Source: Gremmenia infestans
Lineage: Eukaryota; Ascomycota; Leotiomycetes; Helotiales; Hamatocanthoscyphaceae
Reading direction: 5' to 3'
Assembly: GCA_032629725.1 (NCBI GenBank)
Contig: JAFEVB010000015.1
Location: 620,001 to 684,000 of the forward strand
DNA length: 64,000 nt
Shown here: positions 46,301 through 57,944 of the stretch, piece after piece
Layout of the letters: each line of letters opens with the position of its first letter
Numbering within the stretch: the first letter of the stretch is position 1
Program-made: the position numbers and the translations under genes
The notes under the pieces: model-generated
What the model was told of the DNA's origin: nothing
The model's database searches: none
The model's input: only the letters and a program-made list of their open reading frames with translations

Positions 46301-48659
46301 ATCATCGAAGCACCCGAGTCTTCTGTAGCTTTCGCTTCTGAAACAGCTTCGTCGGGATGATCGGTCGATCTCTCGACCTCGCGAGTCTTGACCTTCTTGC
46401 CGATGAAATGTGAGTAAAGCTCGGTTTGAGAGATTAAGAAGTTGAGTTTCCTCTTCTGTCTATTAGCTTCTCGATCAGCTTCGGCCTTCTTGGCATTCTC
46501 AATCTCTGCCTTCTCTGCCGCTCTCCGCAAGTCCCGTTCTTCTCGCTCATTCCGCTTCCAGAAAGTCATCATCTCACGCATAACACGCTTCGCTCTGGCC
46601 TGAAGATCCTTCGTACCCTTGTTCGTTTTGAGTTGCCATCGTTTGGCTTCTTTCGAGGCGAGAATGGCAGTCTTTTTAAGATTGGAAGTTTTGGTCGCGT
46701 AAGATTCCCCGGCAAGCTTATAGACTCTGCTAATATCCTTTCGAGCGAGATCACGCCAGATCTGATCATATATCTGATTGTAACCCTTGGAGACATACGG
46801 CTCGAAGGTTGCGGGGGACTCCTCTCGAGCTTCTTTAGACTCTTTGGACAACTTAAGTCTGATTTTAGGAGCCTCTTCCTTAATAGGGGGTGGTGGGGGA
46901 GGGTCTTCTCCAGCATCGATTGCAGCTTGGGCAGCTTCTGCCGAATCTTTCTCCGCCTGTTTCTGCTCTTTCGACTTTCGTAACCGAGCACCACCACGCT
47001 TGCTCTTCTGTTTCGGTGCTGGATCCGGGTCTACTGCCGTAAAAGTAGACATCATCCCACCAGAAAGATTTGGCTCCAGAGGTGATACAGCCTTGATCTC
47101 TGGGCCCTTATCTCCTCGTGCGAGAATGAGCTTCGTCTGTTGCGCCTTCTTTTCTGCCCTCTGGGCCTCTTTGAGGAGTTTCTGCTTCTCGGTTTCGTCG
47201 TTGGCTTCTTGTGCTTTGGCCAAAAGTGCGTCTTTCTGCTCAATGTTCATAGCAACAGTCTTTTCGCGGCGACGCTTTCTCTGCATGTCCTTCTTCCGTT
47301 CCTTCTCGGCCTGGACTTCTTTTTCTTGCACAGCAGTAACAGCATCGTCGGCGTAGATATCTCTGTACCGTTGTTCCCCCATATTCGCATGTCTACCCAG
47401 CATGGTGGCCATCTTCTCGGTGTAATGCGTACGGCGCCGTTTCGTCTTGACTACTTCTAAAGATTCGGCTTTTAGCAAGCGTTTGGTGCATAAAGCCTTG
47501 TAGACTTTCTTGTCCTCTTCAAAATCGGGCATGTCGGTATCAATTTGTTCGGCGTCTAGCTTCGCCATCTGAGCCTGTACTTCTTTTTCTTGTTCTTTAG
47601 ACAGTTGCTTAGGCTTTGGAGGGCTCTTCTTGGACTCCCCATTAGCCTTGCGCTTCGCAGGTACTCGTGATACTGTTGGGGCTGGCGTCGGTGCGAGAGA
47701 TGAATGTGCAGAGCTATCTCTTGACATTGTGGCGGCGACTGGGGGCGGAGGAAGTGAATTTTTCGAGGCTTTCCGGGGTTTCGCAACTGGAGTCGGTTTT
47801 GGTTTCGGGGGAGGATCTGCGCTCGAGAGAATACTAGAAAATGCCATCGGGTCTGCTGGTCTGCTGGGTGTCTGATGGACGTATTAATTATTGACAATAT
47901 TTGAATTTGGAGGCAAGTTGGCAACGTACGGTTACGGGAGGTAGGGGGTCTGCTTTGACTTGAGCTTCATTTTTGACTGTTGCTCCCAAAGAAACGCCAT
48001 TATGTCGCACGACTGGCGAAGCCATCGGTGCCAGTCTTGGTGACTGCGATATTGTGCGAGATTGAGGGTGAGAGTGTGAGATGGGTGACCGCGGTGGAAA
48101 ATTGGAGGCGATGGGTGAAGTGAAGGCACCGTTTTGATGGCTGGGGTATTTCGGTGGCTCGACAGAAGTTGTTGGATACGGGTAAGGTTCTCGACTCTGA
48201 TGATGTGTTAGCAATTTAGCAATTGAATAGAACGAACGGGGCACCGATTAGCTCTGCCGATTATCGCCTTACCTGTGGTGTCTGGGTCTGCCCTTCACTC
48301 CATCCCGTACTTTCTATCGGCTTTCTCTCGCTCGAGTCGGAAGTTGGATCGTAATAATTGCTGACAGGTTTGTCGCGTGGCGGCGGCTGATAATCACTGT
48401 GATATGATAAAGGGGCTGCCAAAGTCATCGGCGAAGTTGGATGACCAGGAATGTGAGGGGATGTCATAGACAGCGGAGCAGCAGTTGGAGTCGGAGGATG
48501 GTAGGGAGTGTTGAATTGGGGCCTCGATGGAGTTCCATTCGTGGGTGAATATGGGGGGCGAAAGTCTGATTGCGTAGGAGAAATGTTGTAGGGTCGAGTG
48601 TTTGAGCTACTTGCGCGTCGTAGCCCCCCGTCATCCTCCTCTTGAGGTCGTTGATACAT
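43393..48659 (-). CDS. INO80: INO80 chromatin-remodelling ATPase
   Basis: Ino80 is the Snf2-family ATPase that slides nucleosomes and handles H2A.Z in transcription, replication and repair. Coding sequence is complement(join(43393..43562,43623..47871,47930..48196,48273..48659)), 1690 aa, a normal fungal length. Introns are 76, 58 and 60 nt; the last (GTAAGC, CTAAT, TCTAG) is a frame-preserving stop-free intron near the C terminus. Residues 1-230 are Pro/Ser-rich and disordered. Lys/Glu-rich helices follow, then the DBINO (HSA-like) domain at about 585-700 (YDQIWRDLARKDISRVYK). The ATPase has ILADEMGLGKTVQS (~853) and the INO80-type box II LDEAQAIKSS (~963). The helicase C lobe (~1413-1523) has LLSTRAGGLGINLT and DRAHRLGQTKQV. 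The roughly 250-residue insertion between lobes is an INO80 hallmark. The start is the first ATG of exon 1 (MYQRPQEED); an extra upstream exon cannot be excluded. Confidence 0.94.
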
Positions 48660-50907
48660 TCCCACCTTGCACTCACTCACAGGACGACTAATTGCCCGGA
48701 ATCACCGCTCCATAGAAGGTGCAACGGGGGGATTTGCCGGAGAGAGTGGAGGAGCCCAGGCGAACTCTGGCTTACTATAACAATGGCCAGCCAATATTAT
48801 CTGGCGTGGTGTTGTAAAGAATGATTGTCTGGATGATGGATCGCGGGGCGGCCGAGTGAAAATGGAATGGAATGGAATGGGGATCGGGATGATTGGGAGG
48901 GAGGGAGCGAGGGACGGAAGATTGTTTTATTGTCGTTTGGGGCGGAGAAGGCTGTTCTGGCCTTAAGATTATGCTGGGCTGGGTTGGAGATATTTTCGCT
49001 GTTCGCGACCAAACCCAGCGACGATGTGGTGGATGGAGGAGCCAGGGTTTATGGATGCAGCAATGCAGTATAATATTGCGATGGGTGGGAAGGGAGGGGA
49101 AGGAAAGGGAAGGGGAGAAGAGTGAAGAAGGGGATGATGCTAATTAACGCGCTGGTAATGTAATCATGGGGAGAGTTGAGTGGGAGAAGCCCCAGCCCAG
49201 CAGCAGCCTTGTTACGTTACCGAAGCCCCGTCAAGCCCATTTCTTTGAAGCTGTGATGATGCACGCGACGGCTTCTAATTATTGGCATAGAAGACTGCCC
49301 CTGCATATGGCACCGCTGATGAAGCATCTCCTGTACAGTACATGGCCATGGGTTTTTTTCCTATTCGTTTTCTATTCATCTCCTCTACGTAGATTAAGCC
49401 TTTCTCCGGGTGGGTATCCTGGAGTCTGCCGTTCTTGTGGTGTGGCCGGACTTCGTTCTTCGCAATCGAATCTCGAAGGAGTGTTGGGGTTTGACTTGCT
49501 CTTGCTTGTCTTGTTCATCGCCCTTTCCACTTTCGGACAAGCGCGACTTTTCCAGATCCGGTCCAGTCTCATCTCATCTCATCGACGCTGAACCTTTAAC
49601 TCCGGCACATTCTAGGTGCGATATTATTGATAGATGAGCATGGGGGAAATGACCAAGATAGCTTCGGAAGACTACAATAAAGTGATACATCTTCCCTACC
49701 AGTACAGCTCCCCGTAGACTGAACGTTGCTGCTTTCATACCATACCTACCTCCTACCTACAACTAACTCACGCATAACCCTTCTTCACACGGCCTCAACC
49801 TTCAATTTGTCACCAGGCCGCTTAGATAGTGAAAGAAAATAAGATTCCTACTACGTCTGATATTTATTTACACAAAAATAAAGATTTTTGGCCTCCTTCA
49901 CTCTTTTAGATGAAGTATTTTTGTCCGCAATAAGATATGGTTAGCTCCACTCTAGCCACCACAAGCAGGGATTTTCCAGGATACCCATACCTTACTTATA
50001 GCCTCCTAGATTTAGTCTACAGATTTGTCTTTTCTAACTAGGTATATCTTCGTCACGTCAAGCGCTCCTTTCACCTCTAGCTAGCATCCAAGCCCCTTGA
50101 AGGGGTGCGATAGCTCTTAGCTAGCGCCTCTCCCTCGGCGGACCGGAGTCTCCGCCGGGATGATCACTAGCGTATCCGTCAGCTCGGTTGAGAGCTCGAT
50201 TGAGAGCGCTAGCTTAGTAGCTGTGTCTACTCTGCCAAATAAGAAAACACTCTCCTCACTTCACTCGTCTTCTACTATGCCTGACAGTTGTAAGCATAAA
50301 TCCAACCGATTTTTGGTGCACATTGAACATGCGACACTTGCCACTTGCTTGCACACCACACTCGCTTCCCCTGATGGTGCGCGAAAGGAGCAAAGGAACG
50401 GAACTGGCTACTACAGTAAGCTTATTCATTCCTAATATCCTAGGTACCCTTTCCACGTCTCTATTTTCAAAGCTAGCTCTTGCTGATACCATAAGTAGCA
50501 ACACCACACGCATACCAAACAGACCCGACTTTTCTACGAGCATGTCCTACGAGTGAGAGTGGAAATAACTTAAACGATACGGAGTATGAAAATTTCAGGA
50601 AGGGGGAATTAATACATGACGGTCAACAAGGCAAACAAGGCCTCTCCCAAGTTCAAATCAGTTCAGGGTCCGCATCAATTCTAAATTGCACACTATAGGC
50701 AGTGCTGAACAAATGTGGCCATATATAATTCATGCTAGGAAAGATGCCTGTGTATTTTTGGCAAACACTATGAGCTCTCTCTATTAACAGATACTAAAGC
50801 ATAAGAAGTGAAGATGCCTTCCACGCCTCTGTGTATTCAATAACCTTTCGTAGCATTATCCTTTGCAACTCTGCATCATTTTTAGCAGCAGAGGAGCCCA
50901 ACTGCGA
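48660..50907. other. long intergenic region upstream of INO80
   Basis: About 2.2 kb. The left part is the INO80 promoter/leader, with GGGA-rich repeats at 48890-48910 and 49085-49120. At 50093-50159 two consecutive short hairpins precede a Ser-rich 91-codon frame (50160-50435). A TACGGAGTA motif lies at 50578-50586. No gene is called. Confidence 0.5.
50093..50159. repeat. two adjacent hairpins, possible element relic
   Basis: CCCCTTGAAGGGG is a perfect 6-bp-arm palindrome at 50093-50105. CGGCGGA (50136-50142) pairs with TCCGCCG (50151-50157) around an 8-nt loop. Both sit in an otherwise A+T-rich spacer, and GCTAGC/TAGCTAG words recur between and around them. Confidence 0.4.
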
Positions 50908-52514
50908 CTAAACATCCATCGTGTCCATCGGGAAATGGCCATTTTTTCCATAACCATCCGTCTGTTCAACGGTCGCGGTCTTGCTCGTCTCCACAATGCC
51001 CCGCGTCCCACTACCAGAATCTTTATATGCGTATTCACTTGCCACCTGCCTCGTGTGTTGCTTCCAGGCAAGATAAAAGGCACGGATGGCGGGAACATTG
51101 TAGGCCCAGATCATGACATGTAGTTCAATCTGAGCATAAGTCGATGTGCTGAAGTCTGCTAGATTGCCTGTTTCAACCGCGGACGCATGTCCAAGCCAGA
51201 TGGCCTTTACTCGCAAGGCGGAAAAGATTACGGCACTATAGAGAAGTTAGATCCCATTCATGTTCTCAAGACTTGCAACTGCGGGGGGCGCCTTACATAG
51301 AGCTCGAGAATACAATTGCAAACCCGAGAATACGAGCACGCACTGGTAGTCGTAGACTGAAGAGCGTCGGGACTGGCATAATCCTACCACCACCAATGTG
51401 TTAATAAAGAATGCCAGTGTTTTGAAAAATGCCTGGACAACTTCAAGCTTGGATCGGGTCGGGGAAACAACTTACCAAAGCATACAATCCGTGCAGATAT
51501 TGGCAATGCCCACGCCGAACACGAATTTCGCTCGATAGGGTACACAGGTATAATGTAGCCAGGTGTTCCAGTAATCCACGGGGTTACATTTGAAGATCTG
51601 GAAAAAGAAACCGGCGGTGTTCGAAGCTACAACGAGAAACATTACGAAGTAGACAACCTTCCTCTGCCAGGACCTGGGGTGCGTCATCTCGCTATAGAAA
51701 AGGAGTAGGGAGAATTTGATCAACGCAATCGCGAGATGGTATACAACAACCTCTATTTCGGCATGCTGGATATGGGTGATTAGGATACACTTTTTTTTAT
51801 CTATCAGAAGGATATAGAAATTTGTACTTACGACCTGGGTCAAAGTCAGAGCATTATAAGTTATTCTCCAGATTGAGCCGGTCCCCTGATGCACTACAGA
51901 ATATTAAGTTTTTGCTAACAACAGAAAGGGTTTGTGTGAGTTACTTAAAAGCACCACATCTGTATAAGTCAGCCAAGTGTTACCAGAAAATGAAGCATTT
52001 AGCCAGTCTTACTATTTCCAAAGTCACCGGTGATGATAGTAGAGATGGCAAGCGCTGCAACAATGCAGTAGTCAACATGCCTCACACCTCCAGCATTCCA
52101 CCTCCAGCGTGACCATAATCTCAGTCCTGTTGTGATGTACGATATGGCAATGAAGATGATGATAAGGGCCAGAATTCCCCCGTTAACATGCCAATCAGTG
52201 GCTACTTTCACCTCGCGAGAACTCCAAAGGACGCTTTGCATAAATGTTTCATTGCCGCCATAGATCGTAAAGAGTTTATCGACTTTATACGTAGGCGCAC
52301 CCAAGAAATCCGCTATAGCATGTTTATCCGCAGTACCATTCGTACTTTCGTAAAATTGCGCAAGGCGAATGAGTGTTTCATTTATGCGAGCCGCTTTGAT
52401 GGTGGAATTACCGATGGACGGTATATCGAGTGAGATCGTTTCCAAGTTGGCTAAAGGGTCCGGCCCATATAGAACGCCAATCAGACTGTCGGGAAGAGAG
52501 TAATTTAGCGACAT
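50908..52514 (-). CDS. fungal rhodopsin-like (PTH11-related) integral membrane protein
   Basis: Coding sequence is complement(join(50908..51235,51297..51383,51476..51765,51832..51893,52028..52514)), 417 aa, with introns of 61, 92, 66 and 134 nt. The joins keep phase and build a seven-helix protein of the fungal rhodopsin-domain family. Residues 1-110 form an unusually long hydrophilic N-terminal region with five N-glycosylation sequons (Asn4, Asn36, Asn45, Asn59, Asn88). TM1 is ILALIIIFIAISYITTG. Others are VDYCIVAALAISTIIT, VVVYHLAIALIKFSLLLFYS, VVYFVMFLVVASNTAGFFF, KFVFGVGIANICTDCMLWIM, ILGFAIVFSSSIAVIFSALR and a final segment around ELHVMIWAYNVPAIRAFY. The family loop CNPVDYWN is present between helices. 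The cytosolic tail is hydrophilic. Related proteins act as surface sensors or have unknown roles; ligand and function are not predictable. No CFEM cysteines are seen. Confidence 0.75.
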
Positions 52515-53665
52515 GCCAGCGAGGATTCGTGTTAATTCTCCTGGATATTTGTATGGAAGTATAGACTAGCTATAGGTCAATGTCCCAGAAACTGGCGTTG
52601 AAGTCCATGAGAGGGACATGGTGATGATATACCATTTGCTATCTACAGGTGTATACAGTTCGTGGGGGTGGCTCACGCTCTGATAACTGGGGTCTTCGGA
52701 GGTATCACCTTTCTTGAAGATGCATGTGTACTGGTACCTTCTTCTACTTCTATATTGCGCCAAGCCTGCGGCCCATGCTGCCTTTATGACGATACTTCAA
52801 ACGAATGGCGCCCTTCTTTAACACATCATCGGTTTCATTGCTATAAATATGATATAAATCACTTGTAAAATTGTAGCTAAACCATCCATCTTTCCCAGGA
52901 TCTGTTTTTCATACGGAATTTGATTCTCACAATGATTTAAACCAATTGTTTTTGTGTATTGATTTAGCCAAGTACTCTTTACGCGAAGCTAGTATGCGTC
53001 GCATTGCAGCCAGGTTTCTGCAGCTAGCATCAGATAATTGAAGGAAGTTTCAGAGTGAGTAAGAAACCTAGGTTCTAGAGCGGCGTAGAAAGCAAAACTT
53101 AGTAACATGAGCCTCGACGTATTCGTTCTTTCTTATCTTTGCTCAAGGAGGGGCCACGTGCGGGTGTTGATACGTATTTATACTGTGATCCGAGCACAGG
53201 TTCCACGTTTTTCCAAGGCCCAAGCGTCCTGTAAAACTACCCACTCTTATCCGCTGTACTAGGGTTAAATTTTAAAAGAGACAAAACTCCAGATCAGCCA
53301 GAATGGAGAGTAGCCAGGAGGATTTAAGCAGATGATGTCCTAATTCGCTTATATTCATTCCCTCTTACTTCACTCTTGCCGACCTACTTTACCCCTTCTA
53401 CTAGCCCTTACTTAATAGCTATCACCTTCTACATAACTTTACCCCTCCTGCATGACTCTATTATTTCGCTTTTTATATTACATTTCCCTCTAATAGCCCC
53501 ATCTAAAGGGTCAGACACTAGCATAGCCAACGCCAAGAAGCTTACGTATACATGGGTCCCGTGGGGTAAATCTTGATCGTGTTCGCGGCTAAAAGAGAAG
53601 ATCAACATGCAAAACACACATCTAGGACCCTATCCGACACAAAACAGATCGCATGCCTTAAACAA

Positions 53666-53855
53666 CTGCCTTTTTCGTCTTCAACATGCAAAACATATCT
53701 GGTCTGGAGATCAGTAAGTAGATCTACAGCCCCATCCGAAAATGAAGAATACTCCGTCGGTGTATCAATACCTGCCTATTTCGTCCTCAATATGCACGAC
53801 ACATTCGCCAAGCTTAAGTGATAGACACCTGCTTATTTGGTCTCTAGCTGTACTG
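53666..53855. repeat. degenerate direct repeats, 106-nt spacing
   Basis: The words CTGCCTTTTTCGTCTTCAAC (53666) and CTGCCTATTTCGTCCTCAAT (53772) are followed by matching ATGCA-AA/GA-CA text. A weaker third start lies at 53829 (CTGCTTATTTGGTCTC). Confidence 0.45.
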
Positions 53856-54508
53856 CATGTGACTCTGTGAGTTGTTATCGTCATATAAATGTCTTTTGCA
53901 TGTTGATATACGCGCGGCTTTCCGCTATGACTTTCCTATAAGCAGCTCCCTGATTGGTTAGCTAATAAAATTCCGCCCGGAGTATTCGTAAAAGTAGGAT
54001 TTCTCTTCGTCGAGGCGAATAGGGACCTTCCATGGCCCATAGGATATACTAATATTTGAGGTGATATCCTAGAGCCTCTTCTGGAATTGTATGTGACAAT
54101 GCTCGCTATATGTAATCCTCATAATAGGTTATAAAAATTTATACATGATATGTCTTGGTATCTGACTAGATGAAGTGTTGCTATCTCTTATATATTTAAA
54201 GGGCATGTAATACTTTGAAAGTGGGTTAAAATCGGTTTCTCTTTAGGGAAAGAGGTCTATAAGTTGGAGATGAAAACGAAATCAGCTGTAAAATAACCCC
54301 AACTTGAAACATAACATAAAGTGAAATGATCTGCTGCTATACTGTAAGCTGGCCTTTGAAACCTGCAACGCATCGGATAATTAGAAGTTGGCTTATAAAC
54401 AATAGAAGCATTGGACGTGCCTACTCTATACTTGATAATATGCCAGGTCAGAGCCAGGCCCGTAGCCGCAGGACCATCTCGCGTACAGGATAGGTATGTA
54501 GTACTCTG

Positions 54509-54518
54509 TACCTAGGTA
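54509..54518. repeat. TACCTAGGTA palindrome
   Basis: Exact copy in the gene-free region upstream of the rhodopsin-like gene, extended to GTACCTAGGTAC. Confidence 0.85.
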
Positions 54519-55936
54519 CAATCACAAATATTAATATGTCTCTAATAAGCAGACTGTAACGACAGGGAAGACTGACTGCCGGCCCTAAAATTACGCAGAG
54601 CCAATTAGATGTGACTCGTCAAATGGACTCTAGATTTTTGTTGCACGTCGACAAAATGCAGAGCATATATCACGCACGAGCTTCCCTTGTCCATATATAT
54701 CTCATACGCAAAAATCTAATGCAACTTTAACCAACAGCTACGGTGCTTGCGGTATAGAGGGCATATCACTCAGGATCAGATCAAATGATGGAGAAAGCTA
54801 CGCATATACAATGTTGCACGCACAGGGCGGCCAACCAGTCCAGCTGCCTAGTTCACGCAGAGGATATGAGATATGGTAATATGATACGCCACCCGAGAGA
54901 GAAGAGCATGCGATAGCATGAAGCGAAACAGAGATTCGTGGAGGGTGGAATGTTTGTTATCCGTGCTACGAAGAAATGAGTTCTTATGAATGGATCGGAG
55001 AGGTTAATTGGAAGTGAGACAGGCTATGTATGGATGATGGAAAGGAGGAAGGATGGAGTTGAGGATAGCAGTGGTAAACTATTTGGTACGAGAATAATAG
55101 GGTAGAGGGAACGACTAGTGAAACTAACAAATATACTCATGGGGAGCGACGGCTTAATACCTGTACGAGGTGTTCCCTACGAACCTGTGGACGAGTTCTC
55201 TTGTCTTGAAGAGTGAGCTTTTCGACCTCGAGGTCGCTCTGCAACACGCTCCTAGAGCTAAGTTTGGGTTTAATACGAGTTTCGCAGCGAGTCTTCTTAC
55301 TACGCGCTATAGCATAAGACAGAGGAGGGACTATTAAAAAAAATGTTACTATAAACTGCTCGAACTACCTCAACCCTCGCCCTCTCCTTGCAATATACTT
55401 CCCCCCAAAGGGTCCTCTTCCTACGTCTACGCTTATAGCCCCCTTCCAATAGGGCCTCTCTTTACAATAAACCTGCGGCCGAGTTAGGAAGGGATATTAT
55501 GCCCTCAATAGAAGCTGGCACACATAGGAGGGCCTGGAACCGACGTTGATTGATGTTACCAACCAACCAACTAACTAACAAATATAGTCATCCGAGCAAC
55601 TATATTCATGGAAAGAATATAAGAATTTGGCAATTAATAAAAGATTGATCGTTGGGACGCGATATACCTTCACAAACTACGTGCAGATTTCCAATCTTGG
55701 CTATTTGCCGAATAATTTATATCAACAATTCAATTAACGGCAACTCCTCTAAAAGACAAACTTTCTATCCCGCTTGCCGGATCCATCATGCAGCAATGCT
55801 AGGGATGCCCTCGACCCTTGATTTGATTGTAACCCTTGGGCTTCTGCGCATCCAACGCAATCATGATGGTATCTGGCAACTTTCGCAATCCTAAATTGCC
55901 CTCAACTTTTTGTTCGACTGTTCTCTTCTAGATATC

Positions 55937-57944
55937 CTAGACTGCACCAGCCGCCATCATCTTCTTCCTGAGATGGTCTTTGTACTCTCCAATCGTTCCA
56001 TCCCATCGGTGAATTGATTGATGCTCACACACCATAATGTCCTTTGCAATCTTGTCAAGCAATCTATATCGCATTAGCATCGGATTTAAGGGAAAGAAAA
56101 CATTGTGGGTTACGTACCTGAAATCGTGAGAAACAACAACAACACCGCCTGTGAATGCATTGATAGCGTCTGCCAAAGAGTCGATCGTGGGAATATCCAA
56201 ACCGTTGGTAGGCTCATCCAACAACAACATGTTGGGGGCATCGATAGCCAAGAGAGCAAACACAATTCTGGATTTCTGACCTTCGGAAAGGGTGCCCATC
56301 AAAGCAGTCTGGGACTCTCCACTGAGACCATACTTGCCAAGCTGTTGTCTCCAGTACTGGTAATCCTGGGACTTATCGGAATACTTGTCACGGACAAAGT
56401 CGAGAGCTGACTTTGTCAAATCCAACTGCTCAGAAGAATGTTGACTGTAGACACCCATCTTCAAGTGAGTGTGGCGAGAAACCTGTCCTCCAGTGGGCGA
56501 CAGCTTGCCGGTCATGAGGCGGAGAAGGGTAGACTTTCCAACACCGTTGGGTCCGACCAAGGCTGTTCGGGAGTCCATATCAACACCAAGGTCGAGATGT
56601 CTGTATAGATCATCCTTGGTGTTACCGGAATAGGAAAAGGTAACGTCGTCAAAGGACAGAACTGGAGGAGGAAGCTTCTCGACATCGGCGAATCTAAAGG
56701 TGAAGACACGATCCTCATCAACCTTTTGGATAAAACCATCTGCCTCCATCTTGTCCAAAATCTTTTGTCGAGACTTTGCTTGCCTGACCAAATTGGCATA
56801 GGTACCGGCGGAAGCGATGAATTTCTTGATGTGAACAATTTCATCTTGTTGCTTCTGGTAAGCTTTCATTTGGTTTACCTCTTGCTCAGAACGAGTCTTC
56901 GAGTATGAATCGTAGTTACCACCATAGTAGATGAGTTGTTTTTGACGCATATCGATCATGTTCGAGCAGACACCGTTGAGGAAATCCATGGAATGGGAAA
57001 CGAGAACAAGGGTACGGTCCCATTTCTTAAGGTATTCTTCCAACCACACGCAAGCTTCGAGATCCAAATGTGCTGTGGGGTCATCGAGAAGGAGAAGAGA
57101 AGGCTTGACGAAGAGAGCCTTTGCCAAGGCCACACGCATACGCCATCCTCCAGACATGTCCTTGGTCTTCTTTGTGATTGTCTTTTTGTTGAATCCGAGA
57201 CCGGTGAGAATAAGGGAAGCGCGGGTGGCGAAAGTAGAAGGATCCATGGTTTCCATGCGCTAAGAATATTAGCATTATATATAAAATATGAGGGGTGCAA
57301 AAATATACCTCGTAAATATCCATCAAGACGGGGGACTCTGGTCCATCATCCTCCAGAATCTGTTCGGCTTGTTTATCGAGTCTGTCCATCTCGTTCTCGG
57401 CCTCTTTCACGACCCATTCCAAGGCGCCCAACTCGCTTGGAGGAGCACCCTCGTTGAGTAAGTAGATATCGACGTGTTCTGGTACAGGATACTCGCGCTT
57501 ATCGATGGCCTTCAGGAGGGTAGATTTGCCGCAACCGTTCTCACCAAGGAGACCGTATCGTCGGCCGTAGGTGAGTTCGAGAGTAGTATCGCTGATGAGG
57601 ACTCGGCCGTGGAAAACCAAGGAGCAAGAAGTGATCTTAACATCTCGGCTCTGCTTGAGGGAGCTGAGAACACCAGTTGTAACACGATCAGAGAGACCGT
57701 GCTTGTCCATCTGGTCCGCCAGTCTCTTCACTTCATCCTGCCTCTTTGCAGCCGCAGGCTGTTCACTTTCGGGGAGAGGATTTCCATCAGCGTCGAGAAG
57801 AGGGGGAGTATCATCACCGGCGACCGAAGAGGCGCCTGAAGCGGTTTTCGACCCCGCCTTGGATCGAGAGGCGACGGTCTTCTTGGGAGCCTTGCCATCG
57901 GCGGCTCTCTTGGCATCACGAGCAGCTTTTGATGCAGAAACCAT
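55937..57944 (-). CDS. ARB1: ABCF-family ATPase Arb1/ABCF2
   Basis: Arb1 is a soluble twin-ABC ATPase needed for 40S and 60S ribosome biogenesis and linked to ribosome quality control. Coding sequence is complement(join(55937..56063,56118..57259,57309..57944)), 634 aa, with introns of 54 and 49 nt. The start is the ATG at 57944 (MVSASKAARDAKRA). Residues 1-90 are basic, then Asp/Pro-rich. ABC domain 1 has Walker A GENGCGKST (~133), signature MSGGWRMRVALAKAL (~246) and Walker B LLLLDDPTAHLDL. The ABCF linker follows (YSKTRSEQEVNQMKAYQKQQ). ABC domain 2 has Walker A GPNGVGKST (~446), signature LSEGQKSRIVFA, Walker B MLLLDEPTNGLD and switch VVSHDFR. No transmembrane helices are present. The last intron interrupts the codon after VSHDF; splicing gives SHDFRLLDKIAKD, matching the family. 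That intron is in frame and stop-free. Confidence 0.95.

Larger units (their letters stand above)
52515..55936. other. A+T-rich intergenic region, possibly decayed repeats
   Basis: About 3.4 kb, the longest interior gene-free stretch. Imperfect repeats (CTGCCTWTTTCGTCYTCAAY) occur at 53666 and 53772 with a shorter echo at 53829. A TACCTAGGTA palindrome lies at 54509-54518. No open frame shows a domain. The right end contains the ARB1 3' region. Confidence 0.5.

Noticed and set aside
46787..47356. Long plus-strand frame opposite INO80
   Set aside because: It is the antisense shadow of the Lys/Glu-rich INO80 coding sequence, giving an artificial Ser/Phe/Cys-rich protein.
49166..49591. 141-codon frame with two hydrophobic segments upstream of INO80
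   Set aside because: No family resemblance; overlapping frames on both strands and location in a promoter region make chance more likely.
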